A stretch of DNA of 64,000 nucleotides, taken from the NCBI RefSeq assembly GCF_002285495.1, contig NZ_CP016786.1, positions 758,001 to 822,000 of the forward strand. The letters are read 5' to 3'. Below the pieces are notes generated by a model that saw nothing but the letters and a program-made list of their open reading frames with translations, did not search any database and was not told the origin of the DNA. Below are positions 8,106 through 17,509 of this stretch, piece after piece (positions within the stretch are counted from its first letter, which is position 1; each line of letters starts with the position of its first letter). Source of the DNA: Clostridium isatidis. GTDB taxonomy: Bacteria; Bacillota; Clostridia; Clostridiales; Clostridiaceae. A program made the translations under genes and the position numbers.

Positions 8106-9344
8106 ATGTTTAAATTAAACTTTGACGTAAAAAGACATTATTTAGATAATGGTTTAGAGGTATTAACAATAAAGAAAGATACAAAGATAGCAGCAATAAA
8201 TATAGGTGTAAAAGTTGGATCTTTATATGAAGATATGGATGAAAAAGGAATAGCACATTTTATTGAACATATGCTTTTTAAAGGCACAACAAAGAGAGAT
8301 TATGAAGAATTAAATGATGAACTTGAATTTTTAGGGGGAGAGTACAATGCCTATACTGATTATACTGCTACAGTTTATACAATTAGCTGCTTAGAAGAGG
8401 AAATCCCAAATGCTTTAGATATCTTAGGAGATATGATTATTAATTCTTCTTTTAAAGATAAAGAAATAGAAAAAGAAAGGGGGGTTATTTTATCAGAAAT
8501 AAGAAGCAGTAAAGATGATATAGAGGATTATAGTATTAGAAGAATAAATGAATGTGCTTTTAATAAAAGCCCCCTTAAGTATGATGTGGCAGGTATTGAA
8601 GAAAATATAAAAAAATATAAAAGAGGAGATTTAGTTGATTTTTATAAAAAATATTATATTCCTAATAATACTGTATTAGCTATGGTTTCTTCATACAGTC
8701 ATGAAGAGGCATTGAAAGAAATAAAGAAATATTTTTCAAATTGGGAACATAAAGATTTAACATTAAGAGAAATAATACAGGAAAAAAATATTGAAAAAAT
8801 ATTTACAACTACAAAAAGCAATATAGAACAAAATACTATTGTTTATTTATATACTTTTAATGAATTAAATAAGGAATTAGAATTACCTCTCAAAATTTTA
8901 AATCATAGATTAGGTGAAAGTTCAAATTCCCTACTTTTCAGAGAAGTTAGAGAGAAAAGGGGATTAGCTTATGATATATATACAAGTTTAAACATGACAA
9001 ATAATGTTAAGACTTTATATATATATACTGCGGTTTCAAAAAAAGATGTTGAAGCAGCAATAAAAGCTATTGATAAAACTATTTTATCAGTGAAAGAAGG
9101 AAATCTAGAATTTTGTGAAAGAGATTTAACTCTTATGAAGAAGATTCATAGAACTGCTGTAATATCAACTTTAGAAGATCCTTCAGAGCTTTGTAATTAT
9201 ATGCTTCATCAAGGACTAGATAATGAGGATTTATTTGAATTTGAAAAAGATATGGAAAAGCTAGATAAATTAGATATTAATAAGATTCAAGAAACTGCTA
9301 ATATTGTTTTAAATAGGCCTACCATTCATATACTTAAATCGTGA
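8106..9344 (+). CDS. M16-family zinc metallopeptidase (insulinase/MPP-like)
   Basis: This 412-residue protein is the single-chain processing-peptidase type found in many Firmicutes. The inverted zinc motif HxxEH is at H51, E54 and H55 (AHFIEHMLFKG), and the third ligand is probably in the ILSEI segment near E131. The C-terminal inactive-half signature is FREVREKRGLAYD. No signal peptide is present, so it should act in the cytoplasm on peptides or small proteins. Substrates are unknown. It starts at ATG after AGGTGAT and is followed 30 bases later by recX, with which it is probably co-transcribed. Confidence 0.9.
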   Translation: MFKLNFDVKRHYLDNGLEVLTIKKDTKIAAINIGVKVGSLYEDMDEKGIAHFIEHMLFKGTTKRDYEELNDELEFLGGEYNAYTDYTATVYTISCLEEEIPNALDILGDMIINSSFKDKEIEKERGVILSEIRSSKDDIEDYSIRRINECAFNKSPLKYDVAGIEENIKKYKRGDLVDFYKKYYIPNNTVLAMVSSYSHEEALKEIKKYFSNWEHKDLTLREIIQEKNIEKIFTTTKSNIEQNTIVYLYTFNELNKELELPLKILNHRLGESSNSLLFREVREKRGLAYDIYTSLNMTNNVKTLYIYTAVSKKDVEAAIKAIDKTILSVKEGNLEFCERDLTLMKKIHRTAVISTLEDPSELCNYMLHQGLDNEDLFEFEKDMEKLDKLDINKIQETANIVLNRPTIHILKS

Positions 9345-9374
9345 ACCATTGTTATAAAAGGCTGGTGGAATAAA

Positions 9375-10013
9375 TTGAATATTATTACAAAAATTGAAGA
9401 GCAAAAGAAAAATAAAGATAGAGTAAATATTTATATAGATGATGAATATGCCTTTTCTTTAAGTAAAGAAGTATTGATCAAAGAAGGAATAAAGCTTAAA
9501 GAAAAAGTAGATATTGATAGAATTAAAAAAGCAGCTAAGGAAGATGATTATTTAAAATGTAAAAGTGCAGCTTTGAAAATCATTGATAGATCATATAAAA
9601 CAGAAAAAGAAATTTGGGGGAAATTATTAAAAAAAGATTTTGATATTGAAACAATTAATAGAACCATTAGCTTTTTAAAAGAATATAATTTTTTAAGTGA
9701 TATAGATTATGCTAAAATGTATATAAAAGACAAATCAAAATCCCAGGGAAAGAATAAAATAAAATATAATTTATTGAAAAAAGGTTTGAATGATACTTTA
9801 ATCGAACAAGAAATATCTAAAATAAATAGTGAAGAAGAAGAGGAAACTGCTTATTATTTAGCTAATAAAAAATATAATATTTTAATAAAACGGGAAAAGG
9901 ATAATTATAAATTATCTCAAAAATTATATAGATTTTTAGTTACAAGAGGCTATAGTTATGAAATAGCTTCAAAAGTTATTAAAAAGTTATTAAATCAGGA
10001 TGATTTTTATTAA
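9375..10013 (+). CDS. recX: Regulatory protein RecX
   Basis: RecX binds RecA filaments and modulates recombination and the SOS response. The protein has 212 residues, built from the expected three-helix repeats: LKCKSAALKIIDRSYKTEKE, SFLKEYNFLSDIDYAKMYIKD and RFLVTRGYSYEIASKVIKK. The start is a TTG at 9375 after GGTGGAATAAA; no better ATG is close. recA is not in the window. The gene sits between the M16 peptidase and a membrane transglutaminase on the same strand, a grouping with no clear functional link to recombination. Confidence 0.9.
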   Translation: MNIITKIEEQKKNKDRVNIYIDDEYAFSLSKEVLIKEGIKLKEKVDIDRIKKAAKEDDYLKCKSAALKIIDRSYKTEKEIWGKLLKKDFDIETINRTISFLKEYNFLSDIDYAKMYIKDKSKSQGKNKIKYNLLKKGLNDTLIEQEISKINSEEEEETAYYLANKKYNILIKREKDNYKLSQKLYRFLVTRGYSYEIASKVIKKLLNQDDFY

Positions 10014-10031
10014 TAAAAAGGAGAGTCCTAA

Positions 10032-11096
10032 ATGCAGGAATATATTTCTTACATTCTTTGTGGAGTAATAATAATATTTTCAATTATATCAAGTATAAAA
10101 TCTTCTTTAGAAGAAAAAAGTGTAAGAGATTCGTTAAATAAACTTTTTTACTATTTCTCAATCTTTTTAACCTTTTTTATATTAATAGTTAATTTAGAGA
10201 AAATATACCTATTCGTTTTACAAAACTTAAGTGTATATATTAGTATAGAAGAATTAAATAGTTTATTATTAAAGGTATTTATACTAGGAATAATATTTAT
10301 TATTATCCAGAATACTATATATTTTGCTTTAAAGGTTATTAATAATATTATTTTTGCTCCCTATCAAAGCAATAAAACAGGAAAGTTTGTAATAGTTATT
10401 TTTTCTAGCTTTTTTGGTTTTTTAAAAGGATTAGTTATTATCCTTATGATGTTTATAGTTGTAAGTACCTATAATATCACTTTAGGATTAAATAATAAAA
10501 TTGAAATTTTTAATAATATAAATGGCTATAATTCTTTAGAAAATATTATTCTAGTTAACAAACCAGTATTATCATATGATGATTTTAATGAATATCTTCC
10601 TAAAAATCCCAATGTAATAGTTTATTATAATGGGGTAACTTTAGAAGAAGGGGTAAATTCTAATGAGGAAATTAATTTGAAAGCTAAAGAAATTGTAATT
10701 GGAGCTGAAAGTGACAGAGAGAAAGCTAGAAGAATTTATGCATGGGTTGGTTCAAATATATCTTATGATTTTGATAAGGCAAAGAAGGTTCTTGCTGAAG
10801 AAGGAGTGAGTAACAGCGGAGCTATAGAAGCCTTTAATACAAGAAAAGGGATATGTTTTGACTATGCATGTCTATTTACGGCAATGGCAAGGGCGACAAA
10901 CTTAAGAAGCAGAATAATTACGGGTGAAGCTTATGATGGAATAAACTTTGGACCCCACGCTTGGAATCAGGTTTACCTTGAAGATGAAGGTATTTGGATT
11001 AATGTTGATCCAACTTTCTATATGGCTGGTGACTATTTTGATAGTGAGGATTTTAATAGAGACCACTTAAATGCAGATATTGCAGGAGAGTTTTAG
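10032..11096 (+). CDS. Membrane-anchored transglutaminase-like protein with CvpA-like N-terminus
   Basis: The first 150 residues contain four hydrophobic helices (about 5-22, 40-66, 80-102 and 118-146). The last, FGFLKGLVIILMM, resembles the CvpA/colicin V production family. The C-terminal domain is transglutaminase-like, with the catalytic triad readable as C275 (GICFDYACL), H309 (PHAWNQVY) and D326 (NVDPTF). Such domains act as cysteine proteases or cross-linkers, and here the domain probably sits outside the membrane. GAGAGT precedes the ATG. It is the third gene of the M16-recX unit. The CvpA relation is inferred from helix pattern, not alignment. Confidence 0.82.
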   Translation: MQEYISYILCGVIIIFSIISSIKSSLEEKSVRDSLNKLFYYFSIFLTFFILIVNLEKIYLFVLQNLSVYISIEELNSLLLKVFILGIIFIIIQNTIYFALKVINNIIFAPYQSNKTGKFVIVIFSSFFGFLKGLVIILMMFIVVSTYNITLGLNNKIEIFNNINGYNSLENIILVNKPVLSYDDFNEYLPKNPNVIVYYNGVTLEEGVNSNEEINLKAKEIVIGAESDREKARRIYAWVGSNISYDFDKAKKVLAEEGVSNSGAIEAFNTRKGICFDYACLFTAMARATNLRSRIITGEAYDGINFGPHAWNQVYLEDEGIWINVDPTFYMAGDYFDSEDFNRDHLNADIAGEF

Positions 11097-11168
11097 GCAG
11101 TTTTCAGCTTTCGGTTAATGATGATTTTCAACTGACTGAAAATCTGTAATAACTCCACACACTAAACT

Positions 11169-11197
11169 AAAAAAAGATTGCAAAGCAATCTTTTTTT
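11169..11197. terminator. Bidirectional terminator between convergent genes
   Basis: A stem AAAAAAAGATTGC / GCAATCTTTTTTT with loop AAA ends both the transglutaminase gene and the TPR gene. A smaller hairpin, GATTTTCA/TGAAAATC at 11123-11144, precedes it. Confidence 0.85.
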
Positions 11198-11552
11198 ATT
11201 GTGCTTTTTTATTCTTTTTAGCAATTATTTCAATTGCTTTTTTACAATCTTCGTCTGTATTATCTAATGACCAGGCTATATTAAAGTTAATTAAGGCTTT
11301 TTTAATTTCATTTTTCATTGCATAGCAATATGCTAAATTAAAGAAATACTTGCTTTCCTTTTGCATACTTATAGCCTTCTTGAAAAATGGAATAGCCCGA
11401 TCGTATTCTTTTAGCTTAATATAACAAACTCCTAAATTATAATTTGCACAAGTTGTACTTTCTCCGTTTTCTATAGCTCTTTTATAGGAAGCAATTGCTT
11501 TTTCATAATCTTTTTTATTGTAGTAATTGTTGCCTTCAATAAAGTTGTTCAT
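11196..11552 (-). CDS. Small TPR-repeat protein
   Basis: The 118 residues form about three tetratricopeptide repeats. The signatures include KDYEKAIASYKRAIENG, ANYNLGVCYIKLKEYDRAIPFFKKAI and FFNLAYCYAMKNEIKKALINFNIA. TPR arrays are protein-binding scaffolds; no enzymatic domain is attached. There is no signal peptide, so it is probably cytosolic. The ATG follows TAGGAGG. Partner proteins are unknown, and the divergent neighbour is the PfkB-like kinase gene. Confidence 0.8.
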   Translation of the reverse strand: MNNFIEGNNYYNKKDYEKAIASYKRAIENGESTTCANYNLGVCYIKLKEYDRAIPFFKKAISMQKESKYFFNLAYCYAMKNEIKKALINFNIAWSLDNTDEDCKKAIEIIAKKNKKAQ

Positions 11553-11733
11553 AGAAACCTCCTAGTATTGTAAAGCTGAATATTATAATTCTTAACACTA
11601 TGGCGATTTAATATTCAATAAAGCTAAGCACAATATTCGACATAGTTTGCAAAACATCTTTATTTTTTAATATTTTTTTAATATAATAGTGATATGTTTT
11701 TATTTTTTGAGTATATAAATCAGGAGAGAGAAT

Positions 11734-12678
11734 ATGTGTAATAATAGTCCCTATATATTGGTTTTAGGAGCATCTATAGTAGATATTATTGGCTTTAGTA
11801 AAAAGCCCTATCATGGTAGAGATTCAATACCAGGAAGTATAAAGATATCTTTAGGTGGAGTTTGTAGAAATATAGCAGAAAATTTAGCAAGAGTAAATGT
11901 TAAAACGGAGTTTATCTCAATTATAGGTGGAGATAGTAACGGAAAACAAATTCTAGAAAATTCTAGAGAAATAGGTTATAGCATGGAGCATTCATTAATA
12001 CTTAAAGAGGAATGTACGCCTACATATATGGCTATCTTAAATGAAGAAGGAGAAATGGAAGCTGCTATTGTAGATATGGAAAGTTTAAATAAGATGGAAA
12101 CTTCCTTTATTGCTTCAAAAGCAGCTATTATTGAAAATGCAGAATACATAATTGTTGATGCTGATAATCCCAAATTACTAGAATATTTATTAATTAATTT
12201 TAGTCATAAAACAAGATTTATTTTAGATCCCGTTTCAGCAACTAAAGCTGAAAAAATTAAACATCTGATTAAGTATTTTCATACAATAAAACCAAATAGA
12301 ATAGAAACTGAAGCTTTATGTGGTTTTAAAATAGAAAGTTATAAGGATTTAAAAAAGGCAGCAGATTTTTTCCTATCTTTAGGAGTAAAAAATGTATTTA
12401 TTAGTTTAGATTCTGAAGGTATTTATTATAAGACAAGCACTGAGGAAGGAAAAATTGGAATAGAAGCAGTAAAAGTAAAAAATGTTACTGGAGCTGGTGA
12501 TGCTTTTGTGGCTGGCGTAGGCTATGGTTATATGAATAATTTATCTATAAGGGATACGGTAAAACATGCTATAGCAATGTCAATAATTACTATAACTAAT
12601 GAAAATACTATTAATTCGAATATGAGTGAAGAGTATGTTAAAGAAGCTATAGAAAAAATAAATTGGATAGAAGAATAA
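11734..12678 (+). CDS. PfkB-family carbohydrate kinase, pseudouridine-kinase-like
   Basis: This ribokinase-fold enzyme has 314 residues. The N-terminal part has VLGASIVDIIG and GGVCRNIAENLARV, close to the pattern of pseudouridine kinases (PsuK). The ATP-site motif VTGAGDAF holds the catalytic base D256. PsuK phosphorylates pseudouridine for nucleoside breakdown, but the usual partner psuG (pseudouridine-5'-phosphate glycosidase) is not beside it, so another sugar or nucleoside substrate is possible. Start ATG after AGGAGAGAG. It stands alone, upstream of the valS promoter. Confidence 0.75.
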   Translation: MCNNSPYILVLGASIVDIIGFSKKPYHGRDSIPGSIKISLGGVCRNIAENLARVNVKTEFISIIGGDSNGKQILENSREIGYSMEHSLILKEECTPTYMAILNEEGEMEAAIVDMESLNKMETSFIASKAAIIENAEYIIVDADNPKLLEYLLINFSHKTRFILDPVSATKAEKIKHLIKYFHTIKPNRIETEALCGFKIESYKDLKKAADFFLSLGVKNVFISLDSEGIYYKTSTEEGKIGIEAVKVKNVTGAGDAFVAGVGYGYMNNLSIRDTVKHAIAMSIITITNENTINSNMSEEYVKEAIEKINWIEE

Positions 12679-12693
12679 TTTCTCGAACCAATG

Positions 12694-12722
12694 TTGACAA
12701 GAAAAATATAATATATTAATAT
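12694..12722 (+). promoter_or_regulatory. valS promoter
   Basis: TTGACA (12694-12699), a 17-base spacer and TAATAT (12717-12722). Transcription should start near 12729 and run into the T-box leader. Confidence 0.8.
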
Positions 12723-12728
12723 TAGAAA

Positions 12729-12978
12729 TAATTAAATAATTGAGCGATGATAAAGAGGAGTAGGGAATAGGAAGTATCAAAGAGAGGAAGGTTAGCAGCT
12801 GAGAGCCTTCTATACAGAATATCCTGAAGGTAGCTTTGGAGCATCTTTACTGAAATTTTAGTAAGTAAAGACGGTTATCTTAACCGTTAAAGATACAAGA
12901 GCCTATTAAATTTTTTAGTAGGAAAAAAGGTGGTACCGCGAGTCTTCGTCCTTTTGTGATGAAGACTCTTTTTTATTG
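12729..12978 (+). promoter_or_regulatory. T-box leader of valS (tRNA-Val responsive)
   Basis: The leader has the canonical T-box AAGGTGGTACCGCG at 12927-12940, whose TGG-type bulge reads the tRNA acceptor end. The likely specifier is the Val codon GTA at 12830-12832, just after GAAG in the stem I specifier loop. The terminator is GAGTCTTC / GAAGACTC followed by a T-run (12940-12978). Uncharged tRNA-Val should stabilise the antiterminator and switch valS on. The stem I limits are approximate. Confidence 0.93.
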
Positions 12979-13021
12979 TAAAATATAATAATTTTTAAAT
13001 AGATTATAAGGAGGAAAAATA

Positions 13022-15664
13022 ATGTCAGAGAAGAAAAATATTGCAACAACTTATGATCCTAAATCCTTTGAAGAAAGAATTTATAAGGAATGGGAAGAAA
13101 AGAAGTATTTTACACCGAAAATAGATAAAAGTAAAAAATCATTTTCAATAGTGATGCCTCCACCAAATATTACTGGAAAGCTTCACCTAGGGCACGCTCT
13201 TGATAACACCCTTCAAGATATGCTTATTAGATTTAAGAGAATGCAGGGATATTCAACTTTATGGCTGCCAGGTGAAGATCATGCTTCTATTGCAACTGAA
13301 GTTAAAGTAGAAAATGAATTATTAAAGCAAGGTCTTGTGAAGAAAGAAATGGGAAGAGAAGCCTTCCTTGAAAAAGTATGGGAGTGGGCTGATGAATATA
13401 GAGGAACTATAAGAAACCAGCTTAAAAAAATGGGTGTTTCTTGTGATTTTACAAGAGAAGCCTTTACAATGGATGAAAATTTAAATAAAGCAGTTAGAAC
13501 TGTTTTTGTTAAACTGTATAATGAAGGATTAATTTATCAAGGAAATAGAATAACTAATTGGTGTCCAAAATGTTCAACAGCTTTATCTGATGCAGAAATT
13601 GAATATGAAGAACAAGAGGGATTTTTCTGGCATATAAACTATCCATTAGCTGATGGAACTGGTTATTTAGAAATTGCTACTACAAGACCAGAAACTCTAC
13701 TTGGAGATACAGCTGTGGCTGTAAATCCAGAGGATGAAAGATATAAAGATTTAATAGGAAAAACTATTAAGCTTCCATTAACAGATAGAGAAATCCCAAT
13801 AGTTGCTGATGATTATGTTGACATAGAATTTGGTACAGGAGCTGTTAAAATTACACCAGCTCACGATCCTAATGACTTCCAGGTAGGTTTAAGGCATAAT
13901 CTTCCTCAAATTAGAGTTATGGATGATCATGGGGTAATCAATGAACTTGGTGGAAAGTATAAGGGCTTAGATAGATATGAAGCTAGAAAGCAAATAGTAA
14001 AAGATCTTGAAGAATTAGGATTATTAGTTAAAGTTAAAACTCATACTCATAATGTTGGAACTCATGATAGATGTAATACAGTAATTGAGCCAATAATATC
14101 AAAGCAATGGTATGTAAAAATGGAATCCTTAGCAAAACCAGCTATAGAAGCTGTTAGAACTAATAAGACTAAGTTTGTTCCAGAAAGATTTGATAAGATT
14201 TATTATAATTGGATGGAAAATATACAAGACTGGTGCATTTCAAGACAATTATGGTGGGGACATAGAATTCCAGTTTGGTACTGCTTAGATTGTAATGAAG
14301 TAATAGTTAGAACTGAAGCACCAGATGTATGTCCGAAGTGTGGATCATCTCATTTAAAACAAGATGAAGATGTATTAGATACATGGTTCTCATCTGCATT
14401 ATGGCCATTTTCAACATTAGGCTGGCCAAATAAAACTGAAGACTTAGAATACTTCTATCCAACAAATGTATTAGTTACGGGTTATGATATTATATTCTTC
14501 TGGGTAGCTAGAATGATTTTCCAAGGCCTTTACTGTATGGGAGAAACACCTTTTGATACCGTATTAATTCATGGAATTATAAGAGATGCTCAAGGAAGAA
14601 AAATGAGTAAATCTTTAGGTAATGGTGTTGATCCTCTTGAAGTAATAGAAGAATATGGTGCAGATGCTTTAAGATTTATGTTGGTTACAGGAAATTCACC
14701 AGGAAATGATATTAGATATATTCCTGAAAGAGTTGAAGCTGCAAGAAATTTTGCTAATAAGATTTGGAATGCATCAAGATATGTTATGATGAATCTTGAT
14801 GAAGAACTAATGAATAAGTATAAAGATTGTAAGGATTATAGCTTAGCAGATAAATGGATATTATCTAGAGTTAATTCCTTGGTAAAAGAAGTTACTGAAA
14901 ACATGGAAAAATATGAACTTGGTATTGCTCTTCAAAAGGTTTATGATTTTATGTGGACTGAATTCTGTGATTGGTATATAGAATTATCTAAGGGAACATT
15001 ATATAGCGATGATGAAAAGGCTAAGGGAGTTGTATATAACGTTCTTTATACAGTATTAACAACTGGACTTAAACTTCTTCATCCAGTAATGCCATTTATA
15101 ACAGAAGAAATATATACTACTTTAACTGATGGAGAATCAATTATGATATCTTCATGGCCAGAATTTAAAGAAGAAAACAATAATATTAAAGCAGAAAAAG
15201 AGATGGAATTAATTATTGAAGCTATTAAAGGACTTAGAAATGTTAGAGCTGAAATGAATGTTCCACCATCAAGAAAAGCTAAGGTTATAGCTTATGCTAC
15301 AGCTGAAGCTAAGGAAGCTTTTTTAGCTGGAGTTCATTATTTTGAAAAATTAGGTTCAGCACAAGAAGTTGAATTTATTGAAGACAAAGCAATGGTTCCA
15401 GAAAATGCGGTAGCTTTAGTTACTAAGGGTGGAGAATTATTTATGCCGCTACTTGACCTAGTTGATAGAGAAAAAGAACTTGAGAGATTAAATAAAGAAA
15501 AGAAAAAATTAGAAGCTGAAGTTGAAAGAATAGATAAAAAACTATCAAATGAAGGCTTCTTAGCAAAAGCACCTGAAGCAGTAATAAATGGTGAAAAGGA
15601 AAAGAGAGCAAAATATCAAGAAATGTTAGATGCAGTTTTAGTTAGAATTGAAAGTCTAAAATAA
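13022..15664 (+). CDS. valS: Valine--tRNA ligase
   Basis: This class I synthetase charges tRNA-Val. It has 880 residues, the usual length. The HIGH-like motif is HLGH at 55-58 after PPPNITGK, the editing domain contains TTRPETLLGDTA, and the KMSKS loop GRKMSKSLGN is near residue 526. The zinc-type CPKC motifs near residue 180 and 438 are present. The C-terminal coiled coil (about 820-880: REKELERLNKEKKKLEAEVE) is the Val-specific tRNA-binding arm. The ATG follows AAGGAGG. Expression is controlled by the T-box leader directly upstream, and a strong terminator follows. Confidence 0.98.
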   Translation: MSEKKNIATTYDPKSFEERIYKEWEEKKYFTPKIDKSKKSFSIVMPPPNITGKLHLGHALDNTLQDMLIRFKRMQGYSTLWLPGEDHASIATEVKVENELLKQGLVKKEMGREAFLEKVWEWADEYRGTIRNQLKKMGVSCDFTREAFTMDENLNKAVRTVFVKLYNEGLIYQGNRITNWCPKCSTALSDAEIEYEEQEGFFWHINYPLADGTGYLEIATTRPETLLGDTAVAVNPEDERYKDLIGKTIKLPLTDREIPIVADDYVDIEFGTGAVKITPAHDPNDFQVGLRHNLPQIRVMDDHGVINELGGKYKGLDRYEARKQIVKDLEELGLLVKVKTHTHNVGTHDRCNTVIEPIISKQWYVKMESLAKPAIEAVRTNKTKFVPERFDKIYYNWMENIQDWCISRQLWWGHRIPVWYCLDCNEVIVRTEAPDVCPKCGSSHLKQDEDVLDTWFSSALWPFSTLGWPNKTEDLEYFYPTNVLVTGYDIIFFWVARMIFQGLYCMGETPFDTVLIHGIIRDAQGRKMSKSLGNGVDPLEVIEEYGADALRFMLVTGNSPGNDIRYIPERVEAARNFANKIWNASRYVMMNLDEELMNKYKDCKDYSLADKWILSRVNSLVKEVTENMEKYELGIALQKVYDFMWTEFCDWYIELSKGTLYSDDEKAKGVVYNVLYTVLTTGLKLLHPVMPFITEEIYTTLTDGESIMISSWPEFKEENNNIKAEKEMELIIEAIKGLRNVRAEMNVPPSRKAKVIAYATAEAKEAFLAGVHYFEKLGSAQEVEFIEDKAMVPENAVALVTKGGELFMPLLDLVDREKELERLNKEKKKLEAEVERIDKKLSNEGFLAKAPEAVINGEKEKRAKYQEMLDAVLVRIESLK

Positions 15665-15712
15665 AATCTTTCAGCTAATAGATTTTAATTAAGATTAGTT
15701 GAATTATGAAAT

Positions 15713-15757
15713 AAAAATAGCAGTCTCACAATTTCATTGTGAGACTGCTATTTTTTT
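15713..15757 (+). terminator. valS terminator
   Basis: Two 20-base arms (15713-15732 and 15736-15755) pair perfectly around loop TTC, with a T-run. The A-rich upstream side lets it also stop minus-strand transcription from the CAP gene. Confidence 0.9.
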
Positions 15758-15767
15758 ATTTATCCCC

Positions 15768-15823
15768 TAAACTTCAAACTCCAAACTACTAACTCCAAAC
15801 TTCAAACTCCACACTCCAAACTG
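15768..15823. repeat. Degenerate short tandem repeat (AACTCCAAACTTC type)
   Basis: About 56 bases consist of variants of a 7-base unit (AAACTCC, AAACTTC, TAACTCC, ACACTCC). It lies between the valS terminator and the CAP gene stop codon and is not coding. Confidence 0.7.
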
Positions 15824-15825
15824 TA

Positions 15826-16644
15826 TTATCTGTAGAATTCTTGAGTTGCATAGTAAGTGTTACCTACCTTGTAAACTCCAACTCCAATGCTTGTAAAGTT
15901 AGTTGATAAGATGTTAGCTCTATGGCCTGATGAATTCATCCAGTTGTTCATAAATTGTTCAGCTAGAGCAGCATTTCCAGATCTACCTGAAATATATGCT
16001 ATATTTTCACCCCAAGATCTATAGCTTACCCCGTCTGCCTGCATTTGTGAAGTTATTAATTGACCTTCTGGATTTCTATGATCAAAGTATCTTCTATCAC
16101 CCATATCTTGTGATTTTAATCTTGCATAGTGTTCCATTGTATCATTGTATTGTAATGCTGTAAGACCAGCTGCAGCTCTTTCCTTGTTAACTCTTGTAAA
16201 GATAGCTTGTTCGATTTCTGCTATAAATTTATCTGAAGCTTCTTTTTGAGTGTTGTCTTCAGAATTATTATTTTCCTTACCTGTATTTGTTTCTTCAGGA
16301 GCTGCTGGTGTTTCTTCTTTAGCAGTATCTTCTTTTTTATCTTCTTCTTTTATAGGAGCCTCATTGCTTGTCCCATTGTCTTCCTTAGAATTATTATCTT
16401 CTTTGTTTGTATTTTCATTAGAATTGCTGCCAGTGTTGTTTTCGGCTGTATTTTCCTCTGGTTGTTTATTTTCATCTTCAATAATTACATTTGAATTATC
16501 TTTTGATGTATTGCAAATTTGTTCAATAATCTTTATTTGATCTGTTATTTTTATATTATTAAGGCATGAAGGTAAAGTTCCTGCTCCAATACCTGTTGTT
16601 AGACATCCTGATAATAAAAGTGACATTAATTTTAATTTAATCAT
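15826..16644 (-). CDS. Secreted CAP/SCP-domain protein (YkwD-like)
   Basis: The 272-residue protein has a hydrophobic N-terminus, an acidic Asn/Glu/Lys-rich low-complexity linker (about 45-138) and a C-terminal CAP domain (about 141-272). CAP signatures visible are RVNKERAAAGL, FDHRNPEG, WGENIAY and WMNSSGHRANIL. Bacterial YkwD-like CAP proteins occur on the cell surface and spore, with no firmly known activity. The N-terminus could be a normal signal peptide; LLSGC at residues 10-14 also resembles a lipobox, but it is very close to the start. The linker suggests a spacer through the wall. The ATG follows GAGGAATTAAC. Confidence 0.85.
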   Translation of the reverse strand: MIKLKLMSLLLSGCLTTGIGAGTLPSCLNNIKITDQIKIIEQICNTSKDNSNVIIEDENKQPEENTAENNTGSNSNENTNKEDNNSKEDNGTSNEAPIKEEDKKEDTAKEETPAAPEETNTGKENNNSEDNTQKEASDKFIAEIEQAIFTRVNKERAAAGLTALQYNDTMEHYARLKSQDMGDRRYFDHRNPEGQLITSQMQADGVSYRSWGENIAYISGRSGNAALAEQFMNNWMNSSGHRANILSTNFTSIGVGVYKVGNTYYATQEFYR

Positions 16645-16826
16645 ATGTTAATTCCTCCTCAGAAATTTTTTGTTTCATCCGATGAACTTATAATAACACA
16701 GATAGGGGGGCTGCCCAATATGAGATGACTAGCAATTGAAGCATAAAGTAGAAGGAATAACAAAAATAGTGACTAACAACTTATATTTTCCAATAAAGTT
16801 GTTATATATGTATGTTTTTTGTAAAA

Positions 16827-16855
16827 AAATAAAAGATGTCATGAAAAACATCTTC
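16827..16855 (-). terminator. Weak terminator after the gene at 16898
   Basis: On the minus strand AAGATGT pairs with ACATCTT around an 9-base loop and is followed by a T-rich tract. The stem is short. The rest of the gap 16645-16897 shows nothing recognisable. Confidence 0.55.
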
Positions 16856-16897
16856 TTTTAATTAGTAATCTATTTATTCATTTTAACTTAAAAATAC

Positions 16898-17329
16898 TTA
16901 ATACATTGATAATATAATTCTAGCAATATTGCTGTCGTTATTATGTTTAATTACTTCCTCTGCTATTTTCATTGCATCATAAGTTTTAATATATGGGGTC
17001 GGAAGTGTAGCAAAAATTAAATACCATTCTTTATATTGGAGATTATTATCTAGTTCAATAGCCTTCTTTATGTGATAAAATGATAAATTTTCAAATTCTA
17101 TAGGCGTTAATACTATAAATAAATAGTATGATAATAAATAGTGTGAATAAGCTAATTCCTTAATCATCTTATTTTCTTCATAATAATGAAGTCTATTAAT
17201 TAAGTAAAAATAAAATTTATTTTGAATAATATAGTCGTAGTTTTTTAAGTTTATTAATTTTCCTTCATCAATTTCAAAGATAGTACATTTATATAAATTT
17301 AAGTTTAATGCGTCTATTAAATTATTCAT
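16898..17329 (-). CDS. Hypothetical helical protein
   Basis: I do not recognise this 143-residue protein. It looks all-helical, with a tyrosine- and leucine-rich middle (YSHYLLSYYLFIVLTP) and a segment HIKKAIELDNNLQYKEWYL that resembles part of a TPR helix pair. There is no signal peptide and no clear transmembrane helix. The ATG follows AGGAGGAAGAT, so translation is well supported. It is divergent from the ATP-grasp pair at 17510, with about 180 bases between, and stands alone on its strand. Confidence 0.6.
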   Translation of the reverse strand: MNNLIDALNLNLYKCTIFEIDEGKLINLKNYDYIIQNKFYFYLINRLHYYEENKMIKELAYSHYLLSYYLFIVLTPIEFENLSFYHIKKAIELDNNLQYKEWYLIFATLPTPYIKTYDAMKIAEEVIKHNNDSNIARIILSMY

Positions 17330-17509
17330 ATCTTCCTCCTATTTTTTATTGTCTATTTTTAAATTATAATTCTTAATAGATAAAATTAAAAGAAAGCACT
17401 ATAAATTATTTCAATAGAATTAATGCATTATATAATAAATTAACATATAATTTACTATGTATAATATCATTTGATGAGCTAGTATATTAATAAAGAAAGA
17501 AGTGATAAT

